Notes: generated by a model not told the origin, from the letters alone. Positions 1-9,523 are shown, counted from the first letter of the stretch. The stretch is DNA of 64,000 nt from Pedobacter kyungheensis (GCF_000812965.1 NZ_JSYN01000025.1:62001-126000); one strand, 5' to 3'. A program made the numbers and translations.

Positions 1-1464
1 CCGACAGGTTACAAACAAAGTTTGGTTAAACTGTATGCAACTTATGCATTAACCAGTTCAACCGGGTCTGATAACAGCGATATCGGCGGATTAAACTCTG
101 GTTTCGCAGATTTTTTACGCTTATTCTGGACTTCGCAGGAGCTGGTAACCGATGAGGCTATCTGTGCCTGGGGCGATACCGGTATTCCGGAACTGGATTA
201 CGGTACACCAAGTGTAGATAACCAGTTTTTAAGAGGTTTATACTCGAGGAGCATTCTGCAAATCACGGTTTGTAACGAATTTCTTCGCGAAAGCACACCA
301 GAAAAACTGGCCTCGCGCAACATTACCGGCGCAGATGCTACTGCGATTGCAAAATACCGAGCCGAAGCCCGTTTTTTACGTGCTTACCAATATTGGGTAT
401 TGTTAGATGCCTTTGGTAACCCTCCATTCGTTACCGAAAACGATGATATTGGTAAAGTTGCCCCAAAACAAATTCAGAGAGCTGCCCTGTTTTCTTATGT
501 AGAATCAGAGCTTAAAGCCATCGAAGGTGATTTGGCCGATCCGCGTACCAATGAGTATGGCCGTGCCGATAAAGGCGCCGATTGGGCTTTACTGGCCAGG
601 TTATACCTGAATGCACAAGTATATACCGGTACTGCAAAATATACTGAAGCCATTACTTATTCAAGCAAAGTAATTGCAGCCGGTTATAGCTTAAAAGCCA
701 ATTACATGGATCTTTTTAAAGCAGATAACAACATCAACAATACCGAAAATATCCTCACAATTAATTATGATGGGGTAAACGGAACCAATTATGGTGGTAC
801 TACTTTTTTAATCAATGCTGGTATTAATGCCGATATGGGAACAGCATCGTACGGTGTGCCAAACGGTGGCTGGGGCGGTAACAGAACCCGTCAGAATTTG
901 CCTGCGCTATTTCCTGATGCCAATGGCAGCGCCGATAAACGTGGTACTTTCTTTGGAGCAAAAAGTGCAGTAGATGAAATTGGTGTATTTACCGACGGTT
1001 TGCGCGTAACCAAATTCAAAAACGTAACCTCAACTGGTGTAACACCTGCATCATTAAACGGTACTTTCAGCTCGCTTGATTTTGCCTTATTCCGTTTGGC
1101 AGAGCAATATTTAATTTATGGCGAAGCTGTAGCCCGTGGTGGTTCTGGTGGTAATGCTGCTCTGGCATTAACTTATGTAAATGCTTTGCGTCAGCGTGCT
1201 TATGGCAATGCCAATGGCAATGTTACTGCAGCTGCTTTAACGGTAGATTTTTACCTGGATGAGCGTGCCCGTGAGTTATATTGGGAAGGTCACCGCCGTA
1301 CAGATTTGGTACGTTACGGTAAATTTGCCGGTTCTACTTACCTATGGCCATTTAAAGGTGGCGTTAAGGCCGGAACCTCAATTCCAGCCTACCGCAACAT
1401 TTACCCGATTCCGGCAGCAGATTTAATTGCCAATCCGAATCTGGTTCAAAACACAGGTTATTAA
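1..1464 (+). CDS. SusD/RagB-family outer-membrane glycan-binding lipoprotein (5' partial)
   Basis: Surface lipoproteins of this family bind a glycan and cap the SusC channel. The open frame continues to base 1 in phase with the rest of the gene, so the signal peptide and lipobox lie outside the window. What is seen is 487 residues of a typical RagB/SusD protein: alpha-helical TPR-like N-terminal part (GADATAIAKYRAEARFLRAY, then a conserved YWVLLDAFGNPPF), a variable insert, and the conserved C-terminal section with LDERARELYWEGHRRTDLVR and YPIPAADLIANPNL. The matching SusC is presumably just upstream. It is followed after 19 bases by a SusE-like gene, so it belongs to the starch/maltodextrin locus that continues downstream. 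An in-frame TTG at position 22 is not the real start. Family call certain; glycan specificity inferred from neighbours. Confidence 0.95.
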   Translation, partial: PTGYKQSLVKLYATYALTSSTGSDNSDIGGLNSGFADFLRLFWTSQELVTDEAICAWGDTGIPELDYGTPSVDNQFLRGLYSRSILQITVCNEFLRESTPEKLASRNITGADATAIAKYRAEARFLRAYQYWVLLDAFGNPPFVTENDDIGKVAPKQIQRAALFSYVESELKAIEGDLADPRTNEYGRADKGADWALLARLYLNAQVYTGTAKYTEAITYSSKVIAAGYSLKANYMDLFKADNNINNTENILTINYDGVNGTNYGGTTFLINAGINADMGTASYGVPNGGWGGNRTRQNLPALFPDANGSADKRGTFFGAKSAVDEIGVFTDGLRVTKFKNVTSTGVTPASLNGTFSSLDFALFRLAEQYLIYGEAVARGGSGGNAALALTYVNALRQRAYGNANGNVTAAALTVDFYLDERARELYWEGHRRTDLVRYGKFAGSTYLWPFKGGVKAGTSIPAYRNIYPIPAADLIANPNLVQNTGY

Positions 1465-1483
1465 TCTTCATATTTAATAAGAG

Positions 1484-2500
1484 ATGAAATCAATATTTTT
1501 CAAAACCTTAGCCTTTTGCTTCCTGGCTTTATCGCTTTGGTCGTGCAAAAAAGATGAAACCCAAACGGTTTCGGTGGTTGGAGCAGCAGGAACATTAACT
1601 GCTTCTACAACTGCATTGAATTTGGTACAAGCCAATGGTGCGCAGGCAGCGTTAACATTAAGCTACCCTTTGGCTACTTCAACCGGTTATGTGGTGCCGG
1701 TAAATACTACCTTACAGTTTGCTTTAAAGGGTACCAACTTTGCAGCCCCAAAAGAGGTAGTAGTTACCACCAAAACTTATTCGCCAACCGTAACCGAAAT
1801 CAACAACATGATTTTAGCCTTAGGCGGCAAAGTTAAAGAGCCTGCCCAGATAGAAGTACGTTTAAAATCTGGAGCTGCAGTAAACGATTTAACTTATTCG
1901 AATATCATTACCTTAAGTGCTACGCCTTATTTAGCCTCAGCATGGATTTATGTGCCAGGTGCTTATCAGGGCTGGGACCCGGCAACAGCTGATAGCTTAG
2001 TTTCTTTATCCAGTGATGGCGTTTATACTGGCATGATTGCCTATACTGCCGGAAATCTGGAATTTAAAATTACACCAGCCAAGAAATGGGATGTTGCCTA
2101 TGGCGATGCCGGATCGGGGAGTATCAGTGCTTCTGCAGGAGCCAACTTAAAAGCACCTGATGCTGTTGTAAAACAGGTTACTGTTGATCTGAATAAAAAA
2201 ACATTAACTTTTTCTACACCAAAAGAATGGTCAATTATTGGCGATGCAACAGCTGGTGGCTGGGGTAATGATACCGATATGAAAGTAACCAACGATGGTA
2301 AATCTAACTTTTACACCATTAAAGCAACTTTAACTACAGGAGCTTTTAAATTCAGGTTTGGTCACGACTGGACCACAAATCTTGGTGGTAGTTTAACCGC
2401 TTTAACCGCTGGAGGCGATAATATTGCCGTAACAACAGCCGGTACCTATACTATTACTTTAGATGTAGCGGCCAAAAAAGCCACTATGGTTAAAAATTAA
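1484..2500 (+). CDS. SusE/SusF-like outer-membrane starch-binding lipoprotein
   Basis: A 338-residue lipoprotein with a short signal peptide and lipobox LSLWSC (Cys about residue 21). The N-terminal half contains an Ig-like SusE domain (around residues 25-145). The C-terminal half has two related beta-sandwich modules: AWIYVPGAYQGWDPA near residue 152, and EWSIIGDATAGGWGNDTDM near residue 249. That pattern is the carbohydrate-binding repeat of SusE/SusF, where tryptophans contact alpha-glucan. Known SusE/F proteins hold starch at the cell surface without catalysis. The gene follows susD by 19 bases and is closed by a strong terminator, so susD-susE probably end a transcript that begins upstream of the window. 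It could bind another alpha-glucan; the amylases downstream support starch. Confidence 0.88.
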   Translation: MKSIFFKTLAFCFLALSLWSCKKDETQTVSVVGAAGTLTASTTALNLVQANGAQAALTLSYPLATSTGYVVPVNTTLQFALKGTNFAAPKEVVVTTKTYSPTVTEINNMILALGGKVKEPAQIEVRLKSGAAVNDLTYSNIITLSATPYLASAWIYVPGAYQGWDPATADSLVSLSSDGVYTGMIAYTAGNLEFKITPAKKWDVAYGDAGSGSISASAGANLKAPDAVVKQVTVDLNKKTLTFSTPKEWSIIGDATAGGWGNDTDMKVTNDGKSNFYTIKATLTTGAFKFRFGHDWTTNLGGSLTALTAGGDNIAVTTAGTYTITLDVAAKKATMVKN

Positions 2501-2516
2501 TCATTAACTAAAATCG

Positions 2517-2553
2517 CCCTGTGAAGATCGTTTTGATCTTTGCAGGGTTTTTT
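2517..2553 (+). terminator. Rho-independent terminator after the susE-like gene
   Basis: CCCTGTGAAGATC pairs with GATCTTTGCAGGG around a short loop and is followed by six T residues. It separates susD-susE from the first GH13 gene. Confidence 0.85.
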
Positions 2554-2572
2554 AACCTTTTAAAGTTTAAGC

Positions 2573-4513
2573 ATGATCAGATTTCTTACCTCAGCTATTT
2601 TTTCTTCCGTTCTTTCTTTAAATAAAAATGCTCAAACTAAAATCCAGTCTAAAACCAAATCGACCGGATTAAAAAAAATATTCATTATCCTGGTGCTGCT
2701 ATTGTCGGGTACCAGCCTCTTTGCCCAAAAATTAGAACGTATTGAACCCATGTTCTGGTTTACCGGCATGCAAAACCCTAAATTACAATTACTGGTACAT
2801 GGCGATCAGATTGCCCGTTCAACAGTAACCTTAAATTATCCTGGCGTTAAACTCGTTAAGGTAAATAAAGTAGAAAATCCAAATTACCTTTTCCTTGATT
2901 TAAGCCTTTCGGCAACCGTAAAACCGGGAACGTTCCCAATTAATTTTCTCGTAAACGGCAAAAAAATATTCAGTTACAGCTACGAATTAAAAAAACGCGA
3001 TAAAAGCGCAGGCCGGATTCAGGGCGTAACACAAAAAGATTTCATTTACCTGTTAATGCCCGATCGCTTCGCCAATGGCGATAAAAGCAATGATGTGGTG
3101 AAGGGTTTAAATGAAACCGCTTTAAACCGCGATAGCATGTACTACCGCCATGGCGGCGATATACAAGGGGTAATGAACCACCTCGATTACCTGAAAGATT
3201 TAGGCGTAACTACCGTTTGGATGACCCCGGAGGTAGAAAACGACATGGCTCAGGCTTCTTATCATGGCTATGCCGTAACCGATCACTATAAAATCGATCC
3301 GCGTTATGGCACGAATGCGCTTTACAAACAATATGTAGAGGCTGCCCATGCCAAAGGCATGAAAGTGATTAAAGATATTGTACACAACCACATTGGTACC
3401 CAGCACTGGTTTTATAAAGATTTACCGATGAAAAGCTGGTTAAACCAATGGCCAAAATATACCCAAACCAGTTACCGCGATCAAACCGTAATGGATACCC
3501 ATGCCGCTACTGCCGATCGCAAGCAAATGCTGAATGGCTGGTTTGTACCTTCAATGCCTGATTTGAACGAGCAGAATCCTTATGTACAAAATTACCTGAC
3601 CCAAAATCACATCTGGTGGATTGAATATGCAGGTATCGACGGACTGCGTTTAGATACTTATCCTTACAACGACCCGGCTTACATGGCCGATTGGGCAATT
3701 AAAATTAAAGCCGAGTTTCCTAGGCTGTCGATTTTTGGCGAAACCTTTGTAAACGGCGTTGCTAACCAGGCCTTTTTTACACAGGGCAATACCGTAAACC
3801 GTGGTTTCGATACACATTTGCCCGGCATTACCGATATGGCCGTTAAAGATGCCATTTACGAAGCTTTAAACGGCAAAAACGGCTGGACAGATGGCATTAA
3901 CCGTTTATACGATGTAGTTGCGCACGACTTTTTATATCAGGACCCAACCCGCAATTGCATTGCACTCGATAACCACGATATGAGTCGCTTTTACTCGGTA
4001 GTAAACGAAGATTTCGATAAATATAAAATGGGGATGGCCATCTTATTAACCATGCGCGGTATCCCACAGATGTACTATGGCACCGAAATTCTGATGAAAA
4101 ACTTCTCCAATCCGGATGGTCTCGTACGTTCTGATTTTCCAGGTGGATGGGAAGGAGACAAAAAAGATAAGTTCGTGGCCGATGGTCGCACAGCAAAAGA
4201 AAACGAAGCTTTCAATTTTGTTAGAACGCTGGCCAATTTCCGTAAAAATAGCGCAGCCCTGCAAAACGGAAAGCTGATGCAGTTTGTACCACAGGATGAT
4301 GTGTATGTGTATTTCCGCTACAATGCCGAACCAAAAGGCGCTGTAATGGTTATTGTAAACAACACAGAAAAAGAGAAATCATTAAACACCGATCGCTTCG
4401 CCGAAAGAACAACTGGCATTACAACTGCTAAAAATGTAATCTCCGGAGAGAACATCGATTTTAAAAACATTAAAGTGCCTGCCAAGACAACGTTGGTACT
4501 CGAATTAAATTAA
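2573..4513 (+). CDS. Exported GH13 alpha-amylase/neopullulanase-like (SusA-like)
   Basis: Hydrolyses alpha-1,4-glucan or cyclodextrin fragments, probably in the periplasm. The protein has 646 residues. A hydrophobic signal segment ends in GTSLFAQ near residue 52; it is preceded by an unusually long, basic N-region, so the true start may be internal although no better ATG is visible. Next comes an N-terminal beta-sandwich (about 55-145) of the neopullulanase/cyclomaltodextrinase type, then the (beta/alpha)8 barrel. The four GH13 motifs are present: DIVHNH (268-273), GLRLDTY with nucleophile D361, FGETF with acid/base E390, and LDNHDMSRF with D469. The C-terminal beta domain is complete. The order SusD-SusE-GH13-pgmB-GH65 resembles maltodextrin loci of other Bacteroidota. 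Exact product pattern cannot be read from sequence. Confidence 0.9.
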   Translation: MIRFLTSAIFSSVLSLNKNAQTKIQSKTKSTGLKKIFIILVLLLSGTSLFAQKLERIEPMFWFTGMQNPKLQLLVHGDQIARSTVTLNYPGVKLVKVNKVENPNYLFLDLSLSATVKPGTFPINFLVNGKKIFSYSYELKKRDKSAGRIQGVTQKDFIYLLMPDRFANGDKSNDVVKGLNETALNRDSMYYRHGGDIQGVMNHLDYLKDLGVTTVWMTPEVENDMAQASYHGYAVTDHYKIDPRYGTNALYKQYVEAAHAKGMKVIKDIVHNHIGTQHWFYKDLPMKSWLNQWPKYTQTSYRDQTVMDTHAATADRKQMLNGWFVPSMPDLNEQNPYVQNYLTQNHIWWIEYAGIDGLRLDTYPYNDPAYMADWAIKIKAEFPRLSIFGETFVNGVANQAFFTQGNTVNRGFDTHLPGITDMAVKDAIYEALNGKNGWTDGINRLYDVVAHDFLYQDPTRNCIALDNHDMSRFYSVVNEDFDKYKMGMAILLTMRGIPQMYYGTEILMKNFSNPDGLVRSDFPGGWEGDKKDKFVADGRTAKENEAFNFVRTLANFRKNSAALQNGKLMQFVPQDDVYVYFRYNAEPKGAVMVIVNNTEKEKSLNTDRFAERTTGITTAKNVISGENIDFKNIKVPAKTTLVLELN

Positions 4514-4519
4514 TTTATT

Positions 4520-4541
4520 GCCGTCGACTTCAGTCTACGGC
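4520..4541. repeat. Short imperfect palindrome between GH13 and pgmB
   Basis: GCCGTCGACTTCAGTCTACGGC: 5-base and 4-base paired blocks separated by one mismatch, forming a small hairpin in the 41-base gap. No T-run follows, so it is more likely a REP-like repeat than a terminator. Confidence 0.5.
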
Positions 4542-4554
4542 CAGAAATAGAAAG

Positions 4555-5241
4555 ATGCAAGAAAATCTCAAATCTCAAATCTCAGGTCTCAAATCTCAAA
4601 TAAAGGCATGTCTCTTCGACCTTGACGGTGTGTTGGTTGATACCGCTGTTTACCACTATCAGGCCTGGAAACGTTTGGCCAATACCATGGGTTTCGATTT
4701 TACCGAAGCGCAGAACGAACAGTTGAAAGGGGTAAGCAGAGTAGAGAGTTTAAATAAGATTTTAGCCTGGGGTGGAGTAACCAAAACCGATGCCGAGAAA
4801 GAAGAACTGGCTACTTTAAAAAATAGCTGGTATGTAGATATGATCACCAAAATGACTCCATCAGAGGTTTTGCCGGGCACGGTCGAATTCCTTACAGCCA
4901 TCCATGAGACGGGTTATAAACTGGCATTGGGCTCTGCAAGTAAAAACTCCGCAACGATATTAGAAAGAACGCAACTGGCGCATTTCTTTGATGAAATTGT
5001 AGATGGTAATATGGTTACCAAATCCAAACCAGATCCCGAAGTTTTTTTAAAAGGCGCAGCACTTTTAGGTTTCAAACCAGAAGAATGCGTGGTATTTGAA
5101 GATGCCGTAGCTGGTGTAGAAGCTGCCAAAAGAGGAGGAATGAAAGCCATTGGAATTGGTGAAAAAAGCGTGCTTACCGAAGCTGACAAGGTAGTAAGCG
5201 GATTAGACAAATTAACAGTAAAGGATTTAGAAGAATTGTAA
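4555..5241 (+). CDS. pgmB: Beta-phosphoglucomutase (HAD superfamily)
   Basis: Converts beta-D-glucose 1-phosphate, the product of inverting maltose phosphorylase, to glucose 6-phosphate. 228 residues, cytoplasmic. HAD motif I is FDLDGVLVDT with nucleophile D22 and acid/base D24; the cap domain follows; motif II is in LALGSASKNS; motif III/IV is KSKPDPEVF and VFEDAVAGVEAAKRGGM. It lies directly before the GH65 phosphorylase, the expected partner. The first 17 codons are odd: they are made almost entirely of tandem AAATCTC heptamers (positions 4563-4601), so the N-terminus may be repeat-derived. No alternative ATG exists before motif I. Function assignment strong because of the GH65 neighbour. 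Confidence 0.92.
   Translation: MQENLKSQISGLKSQIKACLFDLDGVLVDTAVYHYQAWKRLANTMGFDFTEAQNEQLKGVSRVESLNKILAWGGVTKTDAEKEELATLKNSWYVDMITKMTPSEVLPGTVEFLTAIHETGYKLALGSASKNSATILERTQLAHFFDEIVDGNMVTKSKPDPEVFLKGAALLGFKPEECVVFEDAVAGVEAAKRGGMKAIGIGEKSVLTEADKVVSGLDKLTVKDLEEL
4563..4601. repeat. Heptanucleotide tandem repeat (AAATCTC)n inside the pgmB start
   Basis: Five consecutive 7-base units: AAATCTC three times, AGGTCTC once, AAATCTC once, then a partial unit. The array is translated in the pgmB frame. Confidence 0.8.
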
Positions 5242-5263
5242 AGGAGCAGCAAGTAAGTAGCAA

Positions 5264-5326
5264 GTATCAAGTTGTGGATTTATCTTGATACCTAATACCA
5301 ATTACTTGATACTAACTACTTGATAC
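5264..5326. repeat. CTTGATAC repeats upstream of the GH65 gene
   Basis: CTTGATAC occurs at 5284-5291, 5305-5312 and 5319-5326, with the inverse GTATCAAG at 5264-5271, filling the gap between pgmB and the phosphorylase. The same octamer recurs before rplY at 31872-31886. Confidence 0.7.
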
Positions 5327-5332
5327 TAGAAA

Positions 5333-7651
5333 ATGAAAAATTACATTAAAGCAGATGAGTGGAACATTATCGAAGAAGGTTTTGATCCACATTTAAATAA
5401 AATTTCGGAAAGTATTTTCAGTTTAGGTAATGGCCGCATGGGGCAACGTGCCAACTTTGAAGAAACTTACACCGGCGAAACCCTGTTGGGTAACTATGTA
5501 GCAGGCGTGTATTATCCCGATAAAACCCGCGTGGGCTGGTGGAAAAACGGTTACCCTGAATATTTTGCCAAAGTTTTAAATGCAGCAAACTGGGTAGGTA
5601 TCGAAGTTAAAATCGAGGATGAAGTACTTGATTTGGCTATTGCAGAGGTGAGCGATTTTAAACGGGTATTGAATATGCACGAAGGATACCTGGAGCGTAC
5701 TTTCACTGCTAAATTAAAAAGCGGCAAAACGGTTAAAGTTAAATCTACCCGTTTTTGCAGCATTGCCGATGATGAAGTAGGGGCAATCCGTTACAGCATT
5801 ACACCTTTAAATTTCGATGGAAACTTAACTTTAACTCCCTTTATTGATGGCGATGTTAAAAATCAGGATAGCAATTACGATGAAAAATTCTGGGATGAGG
5901 TAACAACCCAGAGTTCAGCAGTTGAAGCTTATATTCAGCTAAGAACCAAGAAAACCGAATTTGAAGTTTGCACCGGAAGCCATATTCAGGTTTACCAAAA
6001 CGGCAAACCGTTAGCAATTGATACTACAGAAGTACGCAAAGAGAAATTTGTAGGTCAAACTTTTGCAGTAGCGGTTAAAACAAATGAAGAAGTAACGCTG
6101 ATTAAAATCGCGGCGAATTTATCTTCCGAAAATTATCCCAAAGAAGCACTTTTAAAAGAAACCCAATCGGTTATTTCCAGCGCTGTAGCTAAAGGTTTCG
6201 ATACCTTATTGCAGGAGCAAGCCGCGGCATGGGCTACCAAATGGGAAGAAAGCGATATCGTGATTGAAGGCGATGTAGCTGCCCAGCAGGCTATCCGTTT
6301 CAATATTTTTCAATTGTTTCAAACCTATACCGGTAAAGATGACCGGCTAAACATTGGGCCAAAAGGATTTACAGGCGAGAAATACGGAGGCTCTACTTAC
6401 TGGGATACCGAAGCCTACTGCGTGCCTTTTTATCTGGCAACCGCTCCACAGGAAGTGAGCAAAAACCTGTTGGTTTACCGCCACAAGCAATTGGGCAAAG
6501 CCATAGAAAATGCAGCTAAATTAGGTTTCAAAGATGGAGCAGCATTATATCCGATGGTAACCATGAACGGGGAAGAATGCCATAACGAATGGGAAATTAC
6601 CTTCGAAGAAATACACCGCAACGGTGCCATTGCTTTTGCCATTTACAACTACATCCGTTACACCGGTGATGAAAGTTACCTGGCCGATTACGGTTTGGAA
6701 GTACTCATCGGCATTGCCCGTTTCTGGAAACAACGCGTTAACTGGAGCAATGAAAAACAGCAATATGTAATGCTTGGCGTAACCGGACCTAACGAATACG
6801 AGAATAACGTAAACAACAACTGGTACACCAATTTACTGGCTACCTGGTGCATGAAATATGCTACCGAAGCTGCTGAAATTGTACAAAAACAACAACCAGA
6901 AAAATACAATAGCTTGGTTAAAAGCTTAAATTTCGATCAGAAAGAATTTGCCGATTGGGCCGATATTATCGAAAAGATGTACTATCCGGAAGATAAAGCG
7001 CAGGGTATTTTCTTACAGCAGGATGGTTATCTGGATAAAGAGCAGATTTTGGTTAAAGATTTACCGGCAAGCGAGAGACCAATTAACCAGAAATGGAGCT
7101 GGGATCGCATATTACGTTCGTGCTTTATTAAACAGGCCGATGTTTTACAGGGATTGTATTTCTTTGAAGAAGATTACGATTTAGAAACCATTAGGAGAAA
7201 CTTCGATTTCTACGAACCGCGTACCGTTCACGAAAGTTCTTTATCACCTTGTGTGCATAGCATTTTGGCTGCCAAATTAAATGATGAAGCACGTGCTTAC
7301 GAATTTTATCTGCGTACCGCCCGTTTAGATCTCGACGATTATAACAATGATACCGAAGACGGATTGCACATTACCTCTATGGCAGGTACCTGGATGAGTG
7401 TTGTAGAAGGCTTTGCAGGTATGCGTGTACGCAATGGTAAATTGCAGTTTAATCCATTCTTACCTGGCAAATGGAAATCATTTTCGTTTACCATTGGTTT
7501 CAGAGGAGCTACCTTAAAGATTAATATTGCAGCAAACGGCATAAACATTAAAAATAACAGCACTGTAGACTTAGAAATCGGTATCAGAAACCAGTTTTAT
7601 CAATTGGATGGAAATGCCGAAATTGAAGTAAATAACACCGCGTTGGTATGA
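5333..7651 (+). CDS. GH65 family glycoside phosphorylase, probable maltose phosphorylase
   Basis: Cleaves an alpha-linked glucose disaccharide with phosphate, giving glucose and beta-glucose 1-phosphate. 772 residues, no signal peptide, so cytoplasmic. The N-terminal beta-sandwich (about 1-270, with SIFSLGNGRMGQRANFEE) leads to the (alpha/alpha)6 barrel. The barrel has the conserved TYWDTEAYCVPFYLATAP, the catalytic-acid block HNEWEITFEEIHRNGA (about 417-432) and ESSLSPCVHS, where phosphate is bound; a C-terminal beta domain closes it. Kojibiose, nigerose and trehalose phosphorylases share this fold, but pgmB, amylases and a maltose-type permease next door make maltose the best substrate. It overlaps the next GH13 frame by ATGA, although that overlap may be an artefact of a repeat insertion. 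Confidence 0.9.
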   Translation: MKNYIKADEWNIIEEGFDPHLNKISESIFSLGNGRMGQRANFEETYTGETLLGNYVAGVYYPDKTRVGWWKNGYPEYFAKVLNAANWVGIEVKIEDEVLDLAIAEVSDFKRVLNMHEGYLERTFTAKLKSGKTVKVKSTRFCSIADDEVGAIRYSITPLNFDGNLTLTPFIDGDVKNQDSNYDEKFWDEVTTQSSAVEAYIQLRTKKTEFEVCTGSHIQVYQNGKPLAIDTTEVRKEKFVGQTFAVAVKTNEEVTLIKIAANLSSENYPKEALLKETQSVISSAVAKGFDTLLQEQAAAWATKWEESDIVIEGDVAAQQAIRFNIFQLFQTYTGKDDRLNIGPKGFTGEKYGGSTYWDTEAYCVPFYLATAPQEVSKNLLVYRHKQLGKAIENAAKLGFKDGAALYPMVTMNGEECHNEWEITFEEIHRNGAIAFAIYNYIRYTGDESYLADYGLEVLIGIARFWKQRVNWSNEKQQYVMLGVTGPNEYENNVNNNWYTNLLATWCMKYATEAAEIVQKQQPEKYNSLVKSLNFDQKEFADWADIIEKMYYPEDKAQGIFLQQDGYLDKEQILVKDLPASERPINQKWSWDRILRSCFIKQADVLQGLYFFEEDYDLETIRRNFDFYEPRTVHESSLSPCVHSILAAKLNDEARAYEFYLRTARLDLDDYNNDTEDGLHITSMAGTWMSVVEGFAGMRVRNGKLQFNPFLPGKWKSFSFTIGFRGATLKINIAANGINIKNNSTVDLEIGIRNQFYQLDGNAEIEVNNTALV

Positions 7652-9492
7652 TTCTAGCTGTAAAACGTAAAATGGAAAATGTATCTTTCTCAATGATCCG
7701 TCATTGCGAGGAGGAACGACGAAGCAATCTCACTAGGATAGCACGCTTTGTGTCAATTCTATTTTTACTAATTTCATCATCATCCTTTGCACAAAAACAG
7801 CCCCGAAAAATGAACGATAAACAAATCGTTATCTATCAGTTACTGCCCCGTTTATTCGGGAATAAAAATACGACCAATATCCCTTACGGCACCATTCAGC
7901 AAAATGGTTCGGGTAAGTTTAACGATATTACCGATAACGCTTTGGATGGGATTAAAGAACTGCATGTAAACTATATTTGGTATACCGGTGCAATTGCGCA
8001 TGCCAGCTTAACCGATTATTCGGCCTACGGAATCAAGGTAGATGATGCCGATGTGGTGAAAGGAAGGGCAGGGTCGCCTTATGCCATCCGCGATTATTAC
8101 GATGTAGATCCCGATTTGGCTGTCGATGTTAAAAACCGCATGCAGGAGTTTGAAGCGCTGGTAAAAAGAACTCATGCTAAAAACCTGAAAGTGATTATCG
8201 ATTTTGTACCCAACCACGTGGCGCGGAGTTATCATTCGTATGCCAAACCTAAAAATGTGATTGATTTTGGTGAACAGGATGATGTAACACAGGGTTTTAG
8301 TGCGAAAAATGATTTTTACTACATCCCCGGACAAAAATTTCTGGTGCCGCAGCATGAACCTAAACAAACGCCGGTTGCGGCTTTGCAAGATGGAAAGTTT
8401 GATGAAAATCCCGCAAAGGCAACGGGTAACAATGTGTTTGTAGCGCAACCCAAATACGACGATTGGTTCGAAACCATTAAGTTAAATTATGGGGTTGATT
8501 ATCAGAATGGCGAGAAAACTTATTTCGATCCCATCCCACCGGTTTGGTTAAAAATGCGCGATATTTTAATCTATTGGACTCATAAAGGAGTAGATGGTTT
8601 CCGTTGCGATATGGCCGAAATGGTGCCCATTGCTTTCTGGAACTGGGTGATTCCGCAAGTTAAAAAGGAAAATCCTGATTTAATTTTCCTGGGCGAAGCC
8701 TATAATCCACAGGTTTACAAACAATATTTAGACGAAGGTAAATTCGATTACCTTTACGATAAAGTAGGTTTGTACGATGGCTTAAAAAGGTTAATCAGGA
8801 ATGAACCGAACGCTGATGTAAAGGAGATCAGTACCGTATGGCAAAAGGAAAGTGCCGGATTTGGCCATCGTATGTTGCGGTTTTTAGAAAACCACGATGA
8901 AGAGCGTATTGCTTCATCAGGTTTCGCCGGCAAGGCTGAGCTGGCTTTACCCGCCATGGTGGTTTCGGCAACGCTTGGCGCTGGCCCCGTAATGCTTTAT
9001 TTCGGTCAGGAAGTTGGCGAGCCGGGAAAAGGAGAAGAGGGTTTTGGTGGCGACGATAACCGCACTACTATTTTCGATTATTGGGGTGTGCCCAACCATC
9101 AGCAATGGATGAACGGAGGTGCTTTTGATGGAGGGAAATTAACTGATGATCAAAAGCAGTTAAGGGTTTATTACCAGCAACTGTTAAAGGTAACCACCGG
9201 TAGCGACGCTATTGTGCATGGCGATATTTATGAAGTTCCGTTAAGTGGAAATATGAATAACCGCATGTATGCTTTTATCCGTTACTCGGGCAAACAACGT
9301 TTGTTGGTAGTGGCTAATTTCGACAGAAACGAAACTTTAACCGCGAACATCGAAATCCCGGATCAGATTTTAAAGGTAAAATCTTCAGCCCCGGTTACCG
9401 AGCTGCTGACCAATAAAAAATTAAACATCCCTGCAGGAACGGCTATTCCGGTAAAGGTTGGACCAGTTTCGGCGCAGATAATAGCGTTTTAA
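7648..9492 (+). CDS. Exported GH13 alpha-amylase-family glycoside hydrolase
   Basis: 614 residues as drawn. GH13 motifs are complete: DFVPNH (185-190), GFRCDMAEM with nucleophile D321, FLGEAY with acid/base E350, and LENHDEERI with D417. A signal peptide (FVSILFLLISSSSFAQ) ends near residue 49, so the enzyme is periplasmic or surface-associated, acting on alpha-glucan oligomers. The start is uncertain: ATG at 7648 overlaps the previous stop codon, and in-frame ATGs also lie at 7672 and 7693. Codons around 18-28 are translated from a dispersed repeat (7699-7731), giving RHCEEERRSNL before the signal peptide. The ancestral start was probably changed by that insertion. Subfamily and product pattern are not clear. 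Confidence 0.88.
   Translation: MILAVKRKMENVSFSMIRHCEEERRSNLTRIARFVSILFLLISSSSFAQKQPRKMNDKQIVIYQLLPRLFGNKNTTNIPYGTIQQNGSGKFNDITDNALDGIKELHVNYIWYTGAIAHASLTDYSAYGIKVDDADVVKGRAGSPYAIRDYYDVDPDLAVDVKNRMQEFEALVKRTHAKNLKVIIDFVPNHVARSYHSYAKPKNVIDFGEQDDVTQGFSAKNDFYYIPGQKFLVPQHEPKQTPVAALQDGKFDENPAKATGNNVFVAQPKYDDWFETIKLNYGVDYQNGEKTYFDPIPPVWLKMRDILIYWTHKGVDGFRCDMAEMVPIAFWNWVIPQVKKENPDLIFLGEAYNPQVYKQYLDEGKFDYLYDKVGLYDGLKRLIRNEPNADVKEISTVWQKESAGFGHRMLRFLENHDEERIASSGFAGKAELALPAMVVSATLGAGPVMLYFGQEVGEPGKGEEGFGGDDNRTTIFDYWGVPNHQQWMNGGAFDGGKLTDDQKQLRVYYQQLLKVTTGSDAIVHGDIYEVPLSGNMNNRMYAFIRYSGKQRLLVVANFDRNETLTANIEIPDQILKVKSSAPVTELLTNKKLNIPAGTAIPVKVGPVSAQIIAF
7699..7731. repeat. Dispersed CGTCATTGCGAGG-type repeat within a coding frame
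   Basis: The 33-base segment begins CGTCATTGCGAGGAGG and ends GAAGCAATCTC. This wording is common in bacterial interspersed repeats, which translate as RHCEEERRSN. Here it sits upstream of the signal peptide codons of the GH13 gene. Confidence 0.75.
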
Positions 9493-9523
9493 AATAATGA
9501 TGCATTAACCGCTAGAACGTAGA

